From Natrinema salinisoli (lineage in GTDB: Archaea; Halobacteriota; Halobacteria; Halobacteriales; Natrialbaceae), in contig NZ_CP084469.1 of the NCBI RefSeq assembly GCF_020405205.1, positions 434,001-498,000 on the forward strand: DNA of 64,000 nucleotides. Direction: 5' to 3'. Positions within the stretch are counted from its first letter, which is position 1. The number at the start of each line of letters is the position of its first letter. Positions 25,783-35,049 of the stretch are shown piece by piece. A model generated the notes under the pieces. That model ran no database searches, had not been told where the DNA came from, and saw only the letters and a list, made by a program, of their open reading frames with translations. The translations under genes were made by a program, and so were the position numbers.

Positions 25783-26058
25783 ATGTACGACCTGACAGGA
25801 TTTCAGCGTGACTTGCTCTACGTCATCGCTGGCGAGGACGAACCCCACGGACTGGCGATCAAAGAGGAACTCGAACAGTATTACGAGAAAGAGATCCACC
25901 ACGGACGACTCTATCCCAACCTCGACACCCTCGTCGACAAGGGACTCGTCGAAAAGGGCCGGCGCGACCGTCGGACGAACTTCTACACGCTCACCCGCCG
26001 CGGCCGCCGCGAACTCGAGGCACGCCGCGATTGGGAGACACAGTACGTCGATCTGTAG
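25783..26058 (+). CDS. PadR-family transcriptional regulator
   Basis: This 91-residue protein is almost entirely a winged-helix domain: LTGFQRDLLYVIAGEDEPHGLAIKEELEQYYEKEIHHGRLYPNLDTLVDKGLVEKGRRDRRTNFYTLTRRGRREL, with the PadR HGLAI recognition-helix region and a wing rich in Arg. It is small for the family and lacks the C-terminal dimerisation helix of long PadR proteins. The target is not apparent; the next gene (a membrane protein) begins 95 bases downstream on the same strand. Confidence 0.92.
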   Translation: MYDLTGFQRDLLYVIAGEDEPHGLAIKEELEQYYEKEIHHGRLYPNLDTLVDKGLVEKGRRDRRTNFYTLTRRGRRELEARRDWETQYVDL

Positions 26059-26153
26059 CTTTCGGACGTCGTTCGATTCCGTCAGGGGTCGCTCCGTTCC
26101 ACCGAGTGGCTACGCTACCGGTCCCTTCATAGCTCGGCGCCGGCGCGTCGCTT

Positions 26154-27482
26154 ATGTACGGTCGTGGCAAACGATCAGCAGTGAGTGAGGTCGTACTGCA
26201 GATCGCCGACGCGCCCCTCGAGGAGACGGTCGTCCGACTCGCACTGGCAAGCGCGCTTGGAATGTTCCTCGGACTCGAGCGCGAGTGGTCCCAGAAGTCC
26301 GCCGGGATCCGGACATTTTCGCTGATCAGCCTGCTCGGTGCGGTCTTTACCGTCCTCGTTCTCGAGAGCGATATCGGCGAGGGGCTCCTCGTTCTGGGCG
26401 GAGTGCTCGTCGTCGTCCAGGGCATCTTGCTCGCCGTGCAGGGGCTCACCGAGGACGATCCGGCCGATACCGGCCTCTCGTTGACGACGTCGGTGTCGAT
26501 GCTCGTCGCCTACGGCATCGGCGTGCTCGTGGCCGTCGGATTCATCCTCGAGGGCGTCACCGTCGCCGTTCTCTCGTCGCTGCTGTTGGTGCTCAAACGG
26601 GAGCTCCACGAGTTCGCCTGGGGCCTCTCTCGACAGGAGATGCGCTCGACCACGGAGTTCGCCATTCTCGCCTTCGTCATTTACCCGATCCTCCCGGCCA
26701 GATACGAGTTCGACATCGCCGGTATCACCATCCCGCTCGAGCCCCAGGTCATCTGGCTGATGGTCGTTGCCGTGGCGGGGATCGGAATCGTAAACTACGC
26801 GATCGTCTCGACCTACGGCGGCCGCGGCATCGCGATCACCGGCTTTTTCGGCGGCCTGGCCTCCTCGACGGCCGTCGTCGGGACGATGCTCGATCACGTC
26901 AACCAGCGGCCCGAAGCGGCTTCCTACGCCGTCGCCGCGATCCTGCTCGCGAACGCCGCCATGGCGGCCCGGAACCTCGCGATCGCGGTCGGATTCACGG
27001 CGGGCGGTGGCACCGACATCCTGGTCGAAGCGATCGTCCCGCTGGGTACCGTCATCTTGCTGGCCTTCGCGGTCGCGGCCCTCACGGCAGACTGGAGCGA
27101 ATCCGGGCCGATGGAACTCGAGAGCCCGTTCTCGCTCAAGAACGCCCTCGCCTTCGGGGCCGTCTTCCTCGCCGTCCTCGTCTTCGGATCGCTGGCCGAG
27201 ACGTGGTTCGGGACGCTCGGCTTCTACGCGACCGCCGTGGCCAGCGGGTTCGTCTCGAGCGCCGGTGCAACCACGTCCGCGGTCGTCCTCTATCGCGGCG
27301 GCCAGCTGGGGGCACCGGAGGCGACGATCGCGATCTTGCTCGCGACGGTCTCGAGCATCGTCGTCAAGGCGCTGCTGGCGGCGACGTCGACGAACGACGG
27401 GTTCCGGAACCGGATCGCGGCCTACAGCACGGTTTTACTGGTCGGTGGCGGATTGGCCGCCGCAGTCATCGTCGTCGTGTAG
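26154..27482 (+). CDS. MgtC/DUF4010 family membrane protein
   Basis: The 442-residue protein has an MgtC-like N-terminal domain (LALASALGMFLGLEREW, SAGIRTFSLISLLGAVF with the conserved Arg) of about four membrane segments. A DUF4010 domain with eight or more segments follows, including GGRGIAITGFFGGLASSTAVVGTML and ASGFVSSAGATTSAVVLYRGG, a pseudo-repeat of the same Gly/Ser motif. Family members are presumed transporters; the substrate is not established. A start at MYGRGKRS is plausible; another in-frame start is not obvious. Confidence 0.9.
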   Translation: MYGRGKRSAVSEVVLQIADAPLEETVVRLALASALGMFLGLEREWSQKSAGIRTFSLISLLGAVFTVLVLESDIGEGLLVLGGVLVVVQGILLAVQGLTEDDPADTGLSLTTSVSMLVAYGIGVLVAVGFILEGVTVAVLSSLLLVLKRELHEFAWGLSRQEMRSTTEFAILAFVIYPILPARYEFDIAGITIPLEPQVIWLMVVAVAGIGIVNYAIVSTYGGRGIAITGFFGGLASSTAVVGTMLDHVNQRPEAASYAVAAILLANAAMAARNLAIAVGFTAGGGTDILVEAIVPLGTVILLAFAVAALTADWSESGPMELESPFSLKNALAFGAVFLAVLVFGSLAETWFGTLGFYATAVASGFVSSAGATTSAVVLYRGGQLGAPEATIAILLATVSSIVVKALLAATSTNDGFRNRIAAYSTVLLVGGGLAAAVIVVV

Positions 27483-27510
27483 AGCCGGTTTGGCGGGCCG
27501 AACACATTAC

Positions 27511-27519
27511 TTTTATTTA
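27511..27519 (+). promoter_or_regulatory. TATA box, class III aminotransferase
   Basis: TTTTATTTA is centred 25 bases before the ATG at 27540, fitting a leaderless transcript. Confidence 0.65.
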
Positions 27520-27539
27520 ACGGTTGGCGTAGATATTGT

Positions 27540-28904
27540 ATGGACCGAGCAACGGTCGAACCGCAGGTCGACTCGATCCCCGGCGAACGCGCCAGCGAGT
27601 GGGTCCAGTACCACCACCAGTTCGCCGCGCCGAGCACGTACGTCTACGAGTTCGTCTGGGACGCGGGCGGCGAGGCGGTCGGCCCGTTCTGTACCGACGT
27701 CGACGGTAACGTCCTGTTGGACTTCACGAGTCACGTCGCGGCCGCGCCGCTCGGCTACAACAACCCGACGATACGGGAGAAGCTCCGCGAATTCGACGTC
27801 GTCGACCCACTGAAGATCGCGGGACAGGATTTCTACGTCAGCGGCGGCGGCTCGCCCACCGACCCCGACTTCCCCGGTCCGACGCAGCTGATGGACCGGT
27901 TGATCGCGATGACCGATCACTACGACATGGACCGGGTGTTCCTCTCGAATTCGGGTGCGGAAGCGGTCGAGAACGCGATCAAGATCTGCTACGCCGCCGG
28001 CGGTCACCGCGCGTTCACTTTCGATGGCGCCTTCCACGGCCGGACGTTGGGTGCGCTCTCACTCAACCGTTCGAAAGCCGTCCATCGAAGCGGCTTCCCG
28101 GAAATTCCGGGCGTCGTCAGCGTTCCCTATCCCGCCACTGACGAAGAGTACGAGACCCGATGGCGAACGGACGGCCCCGGCGGCAACGTCGTCGCGGACG
28201 CGCTCCACCCCGAACGCGGCGTCGTCCACCCCGACGAAGTCGCCTACCTCATCCTCGAGCCGATCCAGGGCGAGGGCGGCTACCGGGTCGCCCACCCCGA
28301 GTTCGCCCGCGACCTCGAGGCGCTCCGCGATCGGTACGGCCTCCGGATCGTCGCCGACGAGATCCAGTCCGGACTGGGGCGCACGGGCGAGCTGTGGGCC
28401 GTCGATCACCTCGATCTCACGCCGGACGTCATCACCAGCGCGAAAGGGCTCCGCGTCGGCGCGACGATCTCCCGCTCGGACGTGTTTCCCGAGCAAACGG
28501 GCCGGCTCTCCTCGACGTGGGGGGCAGGCGATCTCATCGCCGCCATGCAGGGCGTGCTCACGATCGATACCATCCACGAGGAGAACCTGCTCGCGAACGT
28601 CCGCGAACGAGGCGAACAGTTGCGGATGCACCTCGAGGACGCCATTGACGATGGTAACGCGCCCGGTATGATCGACGTCCGCGGCCGCGGACTGATGCTC
28701 GCCGTCGAGTTCGATACGAAAGAGCGCCGCGACGCAGTCCTCGAGAGTGCGTTCCACCGCGGCCTACTGACCCTCGGGTGTGGCTACAAGACGCTTCGGT
28801 TGCTGCCGCCGTTGGACGTGACCGAACGGGAGATCGAACTGGGGACGAGGCTGTTGCTCGAGTCGATCGCGGACGTGGAGCGAGAGTTGCAAAAAGCGCC
28901 CTGA
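27540..28904 (+). CDS. Class III PLP aminotransferase
   Basis: The 454-residue protein has the class III fold: VTFTSHV-like cofactor region LLDFTSHVAAAPLGYNNP, FLSNSGAEAVENAIKICYAAGGHRAFTFDGAFHGRTLGALSLN, the Asp site VADEIQSGLGRTGELWAVDH, and the PLP lysine in ITSAKGLRVGATI. It resembles 4-aminobutyrate or acetylornithine-type enzymes, but SAKGLR replaces the usual SKxxGGG, so the precise substrate is uncertain. The C-terminal part (GLLTLGCGYKTLRLLPPLDVTEREIE) is typical. Confidence 0.93.
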   Translation: MDRATVEPQVDSIPGERASEWVQYHHQFAAPSTYVYEFVWDAGGEAVGPFCTDVDGNVLLDFTSHVAAAPLGYNNPTIREKLREFDVVDPLKIAGQDFYVSGGGSPTDPDFPGPTQLMDRLIAMTDHYDMDRVFLSNSGAEAVENAIKICYAAGGHRAFTFDGAFHGRTLGALSLNRSKAVHRSGFPEIPGVVSVPYPATDEEYETRWRTDGPGGNVVADALHPERGVVHPDEVAYLILEPIQGEGGYRVAHPEFARDLEALRDRYGLRIVADEIQSGLGRTGELWAVDHLDLTPDVITSAKGLRVGATISRSDVFPEQTGRLSSTWGAGDLIAAMQGVLTIDTIHEENLLANVRERGEQLRMHLEDAIDDGNAPGMIDVRGRGLMLAVEFDTKERRDAVLESAFHRGLLTLGCGYKTLRLLPPLDVTEREIELGTRLLLESIADVERELQKAP

Positions 28905-29005
28905 TTGCTCCTCGTTCGATCGGACGACGATCGTCTGCGAGAAGGGTACGCCGTTCCGCAAATTAGGCGGCAAATTATTTCACAGCGGAGTACGTACCGT
29001 CGAAT

Positions 29006-29254
29006 ATGTCACACCGGGTCGAGGACGAAACGACGGTAAACGACAGCTATTCGGTAACGGTTCCGGCAGCGGTCCGGCGTGAACTCGACATCGAAGCGGG
29101 GGACAAAATCCGCTGGTGTGTCGACGAAGGCGGTTCCCTCTCCGTCGAAGTCGTCACGCAACGGTACGGTGCGTTTTCCGAACTGGAGCCGGTCGATATC
29201 GGTGACGAGACGAACGCGGCCGACGACCACGACCTCATCGCCGGTGACTCGTGA
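29006..29254 (+). CDS. AbrB/SpoVT-type antitoxin (VapB-like)
   Basis: This 82-residue protein has the swapped-hairpin AbrB fold at its start: DETTVNDSYSVTVPAAVRRELDIEAGDKIRWCVDEGGSLSVEVV. Its acidic C-terminus would wrap the toxin. The stop overlaps the PIN gene start (TGATG), the classic arrangement of a toxin-antitoxin operon, in which the antitoxin represses the shared promoter. Confidence 0.9.
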   Translation: MSHRVEDETTVNDSYSVTVPAAVRRELDIEAGDKIRWCVDEGGSLSVEVVTQRYGAFSELEPVDIGDETNAADDHDLIAGDS

Positions 29255-29682
29255 TGGGCCGTGCTGTCGTCGATGCGAACGTCCTCATCGCGGCTCGGTT
29301 ATCACGCGATCAGAATCACGACCGCGGTGTTGCTATCTCGGAAGCGTTCGATCGAGGCGACCTTCCGACCGCATACGTTCTGAGTGACGTCCTCGAAGAG
29401 ATCATCAATTACCTCCAAGCGAGGAGTACTCACGATGTCGCCGTTCGGACACTCGATGCGCTCATCGAGAGCAGTGGGTTCGAAATCATCCACACGCCGA
29501 AACGCGATATCGATAGTGGACGGTCGCTGTTCCGGAAATACGACTCGCTTTCACTGACGGATGCCGTCATCGCAGCTTCGATGCAACGGCGAGAACTCGA
29601 GTATCTCTACTCGTTCGACGACGGGTTCGATGCCGTCGACGGCATCAGTCGGATGACGACGGTGGCCAATCCGTTCGAGTAG
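29254..29682 (+). CDS. PIN-domain toxin (VapC-like ribonuclease)
   Basis: The 142-residue PIN protein carries the acidic metal-binding residues: Asp7 in VVDANVLIAA, Glu in VLEEIINYLQ, Asp in SLTDAVIAASM and Asp in YSFDDGFDAV. Family members are ribonucleases, often cutting tRNA or rRNA. The ATG at 29254, which overlaps the antitoxin stop, was preferred to a GTG one codon earlier. Together with the upstream AbrB-type gene it forms a VapBC-like module. Confidence 0.9.
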   Translation: MGRAVVDANVLIAARLSRDQNHDRGVAISEAFDRGDLPTAYVLSDVLEEIINYLQARSTHDVAVRTLDALIESSGFEIIHTPKRDIDSGRSLFRKYDSLSLTDAVIAASMQRRELEYLYSFDDGFDAVDGISRMTTVANPFE

Positions 29683-29708
29683 TCCGTTATTCGGAGAGGG
29701 AGTAACTG

Positions 29709-31001
29709 TTACTCCCCGCGAAGCTCGTTCATGTGGTCGATTCGACGCTGAATGAGATCGGCTTTCCCGATGTCGTGGCGGACGCGCAGCCCCTCTTCGC
29801 CGGCGACTGCGAGCGCGTCTTCCGCGATTTCCTCGGCCTCGGTTATCGAGTCGGCGACGCCGACCAGCGCGAACGATCGGGAGGTAGTCGTGTAGATGCC
29901 GTCGTCGCGTTCGTCCACGCTGGCGTAGTACAACAGCGCGTCACCGGCGCTTTCCTCGTCGACCTGAACCTTCGCCCCGGCTTCGGGATCGGTCGGGTAC
30001 CCCTCCGGTACGGCGTACTTGCAGACCGTCGCCTGGGTAGCGAAGTCGAGTTCCGGCAGCGACTCGCCGTCGCGAGCGGCGGTGAGCACGTCGAGGAAGT
30101 CGGTCTCGAGCACGGGAAGCGTGTTCATCGCCTCGGGGTCGCCAAAGCGGGCGTTGAACTCGACGACGCGCGGGCCGGTGGTGGTCAGCATGAACTGGCC
30201 GTAGAGGATGCCCCGGTAGTCGTCGAGGGCGTCGACGGTCGCCTCGATGATCGAGACGGCCTCGTCGTACTCCGCTTCCATCATGAACGGCAGTTCGTCG
30301 GTCGCGTCGGAGTAGCTGCCCATGCCGCCGGTGTTGGGCCCCTCGTCGCCCTCGTAAGCGCGCTTGTGGTCCTGCACCGCCGGCGCGGTTCGGAACTCGC
30401 CGTTGGCGACGAACGCCTGGACCGTGAACTCCTCGCCGATCAGCCGCTCCTCGAGGACGATCCGGTCGTAGTCGGAATCGCGGATGTACTCCTTGCCTTC
30501 CTCGGCGGTGACCTGATCGCCGATGACCTTCACGCCCTTGCCGCCGGTGAGGCCGACGGGCTTGATCGCGAGATCGCCGTCGTACTCGTCGATAAAGTCA
30601 CACGCGGCTTCCATGTCGTCGAACGTTTCGAAGTCCGGACAGCCCGGAATGTCGTTTTCCTGCATAAACTCCCGCTGGAAGGCTTTGTCCGTCTCGATTC
30701 GGGCCTCCGCTTCCTTCGGACCGAACGGGTACACACCCGCGGCCTCGAGCGCGTCCGCGACGCCGGCCTCGAGATACGCTTCGGGGCCGATGACGGCGAT
30801 GGTCGCGTCGACTTCCTCGGCGTAGTCGACGACGGCCTCCGATTCGGTCGTCTCGAGCGTTTCGAACCCGGACGCGATGCGGGCGATGCCGGGATTTCGG
30901 TTACCGGCACAGGCGTACAGGTCGGCCTCGCTGTCCTCGAGCGCGCGGGCGATGGCGTGCTCGCGGCCGCCACCCCCGATCAACAGAACGTTCTCTCGCA
31001 T
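29709..31001 (-). CDS. purD: Phosphoribosylamine-glycine ligase
   Basis: PurD joins glycine to phosphoribosylamine early in purine synthesis. The 430-residue ATP-grasp enzyme starts MRENVLLIGGGGREHAIARALEDS, then has the ATP-grasp core (DLAIKPVGLTGGKGVKVIGDQ, VLEERLIGEEFTVQAFV) and NTGGMGSYSDAT, and ends with the C-terminal GKADLIQRRIDHM. The in-frame ATG at 31076 was rejected; the extra 25 residues do not match the family, whose proteins begin at the Rossmann GGGGREHA. It consumes the glycine made by GlyA. Confidence 0.96.
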   Translation of the reverse strand: MRENVLLIGGGGREHAIARALEDSEADLYACAGNRNPGIARIASGFETLETTESEAVVDYAEEVDATIAVIGPEAYLEAGVADALEAAGVYPFGPKEAEARIETDKAFQREFMQENDIPGCPDFETFDDMEAACDFIDEYDGDLAIKPVGLTGGKGVKVIGDQVTAEEGKEYIRDSDYDRIVLEERLIGEEFTVQAFVANGEFRTAPAVQDHKRAYEGDEGPNTGGMGSYSDATDELPFMMEAEYDEAVSIIEATVDALDDYRGILYGQFMLTTTGPRVVEFNARFGDPEAMNTLPVLETDFLDVLTAARDGESLPELDFATQATVCKYAVPEGYPTDPEAGAKVQVDEESAGDALLYYASVDERDDGIYTTTSRSFALVGVADSITEAEEIAEDALAVAGEEGLRVRHDIGKADLIQRRIDHMNELRGE

Positions 31002-31145
31002 GGTCGAAAGCGGAACGCACGAACCTGTAAGCGTTGCTCTTTCCTCGGCTGGAAGTATCCACGACCGTGGATACATTTTCGACCACTCGGTCGACGACGT
31101 CCACCGAGTCGGCGGCCGGAACGCTCTCGGACCGACGAAAACCGA

Positions 31146-31967
31146 CTACCGTTGGAGGAATTCGTCGTCGAAGGTGAGGCTCCCCTCGTCGACGGGCGTG
31201 AACTCGGCGGCGACCAGGTTACCCGCCGGATCGAAGATTTCGGCCTCGTCTCGCATCGCGTACAGCCGGTCGACCTCCGTTTGCGCGCCCTCCTGGGGGA
31301 AGAAGAGGAACCGCTGGTTCGTACCGAGGTACTGGGCGTGGACGGTGTTGTAGTCGGTGAACAGGCCGCTCTGTTCGATGTCCTGCGGGATCCAGCCCTG
31401 TGGCCCCGAGGTGATTTCGAACAGGGCCTTCGAGTAGAAGTCATCGGGACGAACGGCCGCTTCACCGCCGGCCCCCTCCAGGATCTCGAAGTCCTCCCCC
31501 TCCTCGATCTGGAAGGGGAGATCGGCGTCGGTGAGCGGTCGATACTGGACGCGAAGGAGGTTTTCAACCGCCAGCGCGTCGTCGGCCCGGTCCGACAATC
31601 TGTCGTCGAACACGTACACCTCTCCTTCCGTGACGGCGGTGTCCGCCGGAACGAAGAGATACCCCTGATCGTTGGTGTTGAAATGCTCGATGACGCGCGC
31701 GTCGTAATTTTGCAGCACGTCCAGGTCGCCCACGACGGGGGAGTCTTCCAGCGGCGGTGAGACGACCCGAAAGACGGCACCCGAAAAGTACGCCGCTCGA
31801 GTCGCGATTCCCTCCCGAAATTCCCCGTTCGTACCCCCGTTCTCGTTCTGTGCCGTCGCTTCCCCTCCCGCGACGCTCCCGGTCGCACCGAGTCCCAGCG
31901 CGGCCGAGGCGACTGTGCTCCGCTTCACGAACCGGCGCCGTGACTGCTGGATCGGCTGGTCAGTCAT
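31146..31967 (-). CDS. Tat-exported haloarchaeal protein of unknown function
   Basis: The 273-residue protein has a clear twin-arginine signal (SRRRFVKRSTVASAALGLGATGSVAGGEATAQ) with likely cleavage near residue 40. The mature part is soluble and beta-rich (AYFSGAVFRVVSPPLED, YLFVPADTAVTEGEVYVFDD, RFLFFPQEGAQTEVDRLYAM). I recognise no enzyme motif. It lies 144 bases upstream of purD on the same strand, but a shared operon is not clear. Confidence 0.85.
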   Translation of the reverse strand: MTDQPIQQSRRRFVKRSTVASAALGLGATGSVAGGEATAQNENGGTNGEFREGIATRAAYFSGAVFRVVSPPLEDSPVVGDLDVLQNYDARVIEHFNTNDQGYLFVPADTAVTEGEVYVFDDRLSDRADDALAVENLLRVQYRPLTDADLPFQIEEGEDFEILEGAGGEAAVRPDDFYSKALFEITSGPQGWIPQDIEQSGLFTDYNTVHAQYLGTNQRFLFFPQEGAQTEVDRLYAMRDEAEIFDPAGNLVAAEFTPVDEGSLTFDDEFLQR

Positions 31968-32093
31968 GGTGAATCGAGTGTCCCTCTCGGGTATGGGGCC
32001 GTTTGCTCCAGTACAGGATAGTACTCGTGCTGGCTCTTGCAGCCGTTCGGCAGCGGTACCGCGCGACCAGTGGTCTGAAGACCGCGACGGCGG

Positions 32094-32708
32094 CTACCCG
32101 TTCGAATCGGAGCGCAGTCGCTGCCTGAAAAAGCCCACGAGTTCGCCGACGGCTCCCGTCCCCCAGACCGCTACGATCACCGCACCGACGGCGTTGAACA
32201 CGAAGTCGGTAACGATGTCGTCGATCCCGTAGACGGTGACGAGTCCGCCGAAGGCGAACTCCAGTACCTCCCAGAAGACCCCGACTGCCAGGACGAACAC
32301 GACGATGAATACCGACCGAAATTTCGGCGGCACGTCGATCTCGTCGGAGTGGAGTTCGAACGCCCGGAACGAAGCGTATCCCAGCCCTGCGATCACGCTC
32401 GCCGAAACCGTGTGCGTGATCTCGTCGTACCACTGAAACCACTCGTAGAGACCGAGCGACCCGACGGTGTGGAGGACGACCGCCCCCGTGATCCAGAGGG
32501 TGAGGCCGGCGTCCATCGAGTACCCGTACTCCCGGCGCAACGCTGCCGGCAACAGCGTGATACCGAGCGCGAGACCCGCCGTAACGGCTATGCTGTACCG
32601 GCCCGTCGCCGCTCCGTATCCGACGAGCCCGAGAAGGACGAGCTGCAGCGCGCGCACGATACCCCGTTCCTGGGAATCCGACAGCGCAAGCGTCTCGCCG
32701 AGTCTCAT
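32094..32708 (-). CDS. Membrane protein, YjdF/DUF2238-like
   Basis: The 204-residue protein has about six membrane segments. EWFQWYDEITHTVSASVIAGLGYASFRAFE, followed by VGVFWEVLEFAFGG and YGIDDIVTDFVFNAVGAVIV, matches the pattern of YjdF (DUF2238) proteins, with conserved WYDEITH, EVLEF and DxxxD residues. Its function is unknown. It overlaps the gene upstream by 4 bases (ATGA), so the two membrane proteins are translationally coupled and may form one complex. Confidence 0.85.
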   Translation of the reverse strand: MRLGETLALSDSQERGIVRALQLVLLGLVGYGAATGRYSIAVTAGLALGITLLPAALRREYGYSMDAGLTLWITGAVVLHTVGSLGLYEWFQWYDEITHTVSASVIAGLGYASFRAFELHSDEIDVPPKFRSVFIVVFVLAVGVFWEVLEFAFGGLVTVYGIDDIVTDFVFNAVGAVIVAVWGTGAVGELVGFFRQRLRSDSNG

Positions 32709-33292
32709 GGTGACCTCGAGTCGCTCGTCGGTCGACCGACGGCACCGACGGGTTCGAACCGGACGAAGTACCACTGGAAGATCCCGCCCAGAACGAGTCC
32801 GACTGCGGTGACGATGACGAAGTCCCACTGGAGTTCGGTCTGCGATCGCAGGAATTCGGTCCCGAGCCACTGGTCCGAGTAGAACTGGGCGACCGTCCAG
32901 AGCGCCTGCAGCGCGACCGTCGTCAGGACCGCGAAGACGACCGCGAACCGATGGCTCAGTTCGACCGACGTGAACGCAATGAGCTCGACGACGACGATGA
33001 TTGCGAGCGTCGCGATCGCGAGATACGCCGTCGCTTCGAGCGGAAAGCCGACCACTCTGGCGACGACTGCGATCGCGGCGACCGACAGGAGCGGCCAGGA
33101 AACCATCGCCGTCCAGTCGCGGGTCGCCAGCGCCGGTATCGATGCGACGGCCACGACAATCAGTTCGAAGGCACCCCATAGCGGGACGTCCCGCAGCAGA
33201 CCGTCGATCCCGTCGAGCGCGACGATCCCGAGCAGTACCCATCCGATGACGGCGTTCGTCCGCTCGTCGTGGACGAGTCCCTCGAGCGTCAC
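32705..33292 (-). CDS. Polytopic membrane protein coupled to YjdF-like gene
   Basis: The 195-residue protein has about five to six membrane segments (VIGWVLLGIVALDGIDGLL, FELIVVAVASIPALAT, WPLLSVAAIAVVARVVGF, LAIATLAIIVVVELIAF, FAVVFAVLTTVALQALW, FVIVTAVGLVLGGIFQWYFV). Overall shape resembles the downstream partner, suggesting an old relation, but the YDEITH-type motif is missing. Function unknown. Confidence 0.82.
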   Translation of the reverse strand: MTLEGLVHDERTNAVIGWVLLGIVALDGIDGLLRDVPLWGAFELIVVAVASIPALATRDWTAMVSWPLLSVAAIAVVARVVGFPLEATAYLAIATLAIIVVVELIAFTSVELSHRFAVVFAVLTTVALQALWTVAQFYSDQWLGTEFLRSQTELQWDFVIVTAVGLVLGGIFQWYFVRFEPVGAVGRPTSDSRSP

Positions 33293-33466
33293 TACCTGCT
33301 AGGACGGTACGGCGACACAAAAATCCGAACCACGCTTTCAGCGGAGACGAGCCGGCACCGTCCCTCTCAATCGCGGAGATCGACCGCGTCGATCGCACGT
33401 CCGTCTCGACCGGTTCGGTCCCCGGACCGATACCGATAAATTCGCACGGTTTGAACGTCACGCTCA

Positions 33467-34483
33467 ATGCGACAGTACCTCGAGCTCGTCGACACGGTCC
33501 TCTCGACGGGGACGCACAAGCCCAACCGGACCGGCGTCGACACCATTTCGTCGTTCAGCGAGCACTACGAGGTCGACTTACAGGAGGGGTACCCCCTGCT
33601 CACGACCAAGGAGATGGACGGCTATCGCTGGAACTCGATGCTTCACGAGGTCTGCTGGTATCTCTCCGGCGAGGAACACATCCGCGATCTCCGCGAGGAG
33701 ACCAAGATCTGGGACGCCTGGGCCGACGACAAGGGGCGGCTGGATACGGCGTACGGCCGCTTCTGGCGACGGTTTCCGGTTCCGGAAGACGACGCCCGAC
33801 TCGAGGGCGAGTCCTGGCCGGACGAGAGCCACCAGTGGGTGACCGAGGAGGCGGACGGCCGGCGGACCTTCGACCAACTGCAATACGTGATCGATACGCT
33901 CTCGGACTCCCCGAACTCCCGGCGGCTCGTGGTCAACGCGTGGCATCCGGCCAACGCGGCCGTCTCGACGCTGCCGCCCTGTCACTACTCGTTCGTCTTC
34001 AACGTGCAAGGCGACCGGCTGAACTGCCATCTCACGCAGCGGTCGGGCGACACTGCCCTCGGCATCCCGTTCAACATTGCGGCCTACGCGCTTCTGACGA
34101 AGGTCATCGCCCAGCAGACAGGCTTCGAGCCCGGAACCTTCGCTCATACCGTCGTCGACACGCACGTCTACTGCGGCCGCGGCGCGCGCGGGGACTGGTA
34201 CGCGGAGAACCTCGAGGCCCTCCAATCCAGACTGGCCGACGCCGACGAGAAGGGAGACTATCTGGACATCAAGGCGTGGCTCGAGTCCGAAGCGCCGCCC
34301 GAGGCTGCGGGCGACCAACGACTCGATCACGTCCCCGGCCTGCTCGAGCAGCTCTCGCGGGAGCCACTGGACCGCCCGACGCTCGAGGTGGCGGACGTCT
34401 CGATCGACGAACTGGAATACGAGGATGTCGAGCTTCGAGACTACGAGTCCCACGACGGGATCGAGTTCTCGGTGGCCGAATGA
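33467..34483 (+). CDS. thyA: Thymidylate synthase
   Basis: ThyA methylates dUMP to dTMP using methylene-folate. The 338-residue protein shows the dUMP-binding NRTGVDTIS, the catalytic Cys172 in LPPCHYSFVFNV, the QRSGDTALGIPFNIAAYALL motif and the HTVVDTHVYC motif. It is longer than the 264-residue E. coli enzyme owing to a loop near residue 105-135 and a C-terminal extension with tail. Its stop overlaps the DHFR start (ATGA), so the two are made together; this is needed because the reaction turns reduced folate into dihydrofolate. Confidence 0.96.
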   Translation: MRQYLELVDTVLSTGTHKPNRTGVDTISSFSEHYEVDLQEGYPLLTTKEMDGYRWNSMLHEVCWYLSGEEHIRDLREETKIWDAWADDKGRLDTAYGRFWRRFPVPEDDARLEGESWPDESHQWVTEEADGRRTFDQLQYVIDTLSDSPNSRRLVVNAWHPANAAVSTLPPCHYSFVFNVQGDRLNCHLTQRSGDTALGIPFNIAAYALLTKVIAQQTGFEPGTFAHTVVDTHVYCGRGARGDWYAENLEALQSRLADADEKGDYLDIKAWLESEAPPEAAGDQRLDHVPGLLEQLSREPLDRPTLEVADVSIDELEYEDVELRDYESHDGIEFSVAE

Positions 34484-35049
34484 GCGAGGATCGGGACGCG
34501 CCGAGGGACGCGACGCGAGCACTCGAGACCGACCGCGAGCTCGTCGCGATCGTCGCCGTCGCGGACAACGGCGTCATCGGGCGGGACGGCGACATGCCCT
34601 GGCACATTCCGGCCGACCTCCAGCATTTCAAGGTGACGACGATGGACCACCCGGTCATCATGGGCCGGGTGACCTACGAGGGGATCCTCGAGATGCTGGG
34701 CGGGCCGCTGCCCGGCCGGACGACTGTCGTGCTAACGAGCCGAGACCTCGAGACGCCCGAGAACGCCGTGGTGGCACACGGACTCGAGGACGCCCTCGAA
34801 GCGGCCGAGACGGCTGCGCGGGAGCGCCACGACGACGCCGACCGAATCTTCGTCGCCGGCGGGGCGACGGTCTACGAGCAGTTCCTGCCCGCAGTCGATC
34901 GATTGATCGTGACCGAAATCCACGAGGAGCCCGACGGTGACACCTCTTTCCCCAACTGGGACCGCGAGGAGTGGCGCGAACTCGAGCGGGACGACCGCGA
35001 CGGGTTCGCGTTCGTGGAGTACGAACGGGAGACTGATCCAGTACGATAA
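34480..35049 (+). CDS. folA: Dihydrofolate reductase
   Basis: The 189-residue DHFR regenerates tetrahydrofolate with NADPH. It shows LVAIVAVADNGVIGRDGDMPWHIPADLQHFKVTTM (substrate and cofactor loop, with DMPWHIP), VIMGRVTYEGI, TTVVLTSRD and the FVAGGATVYEQFLPAVDRLIVTEIHEE end. About 20 N-terminal residues precede the core. The start at 34480 overlaps the thyA stop by 4 bases. Confidence 0.95.
   Translation: MSEDRDAPRDATRALETDRELVAIVAVADNGVIGRDGDMPWHIPADLQHFKVTTMDHPVIMGRVTYEGILEMLGGPLPGRTTVVLTSRDLETPENAVVAHGLEDALEAAETAARERHDDADRIFVAGGATVYEQFLPAVDRLIVTEIHEEPDGDTSFPNWDREEWRELERDDRDGFAFVEYERETDPVR

Noticed and set aside
29733-31760. Plus-strand frame of 675 codons
   Set aside because: It is antisense to purD and to the Tat-protein gene; both real genes carry recognised motifs.
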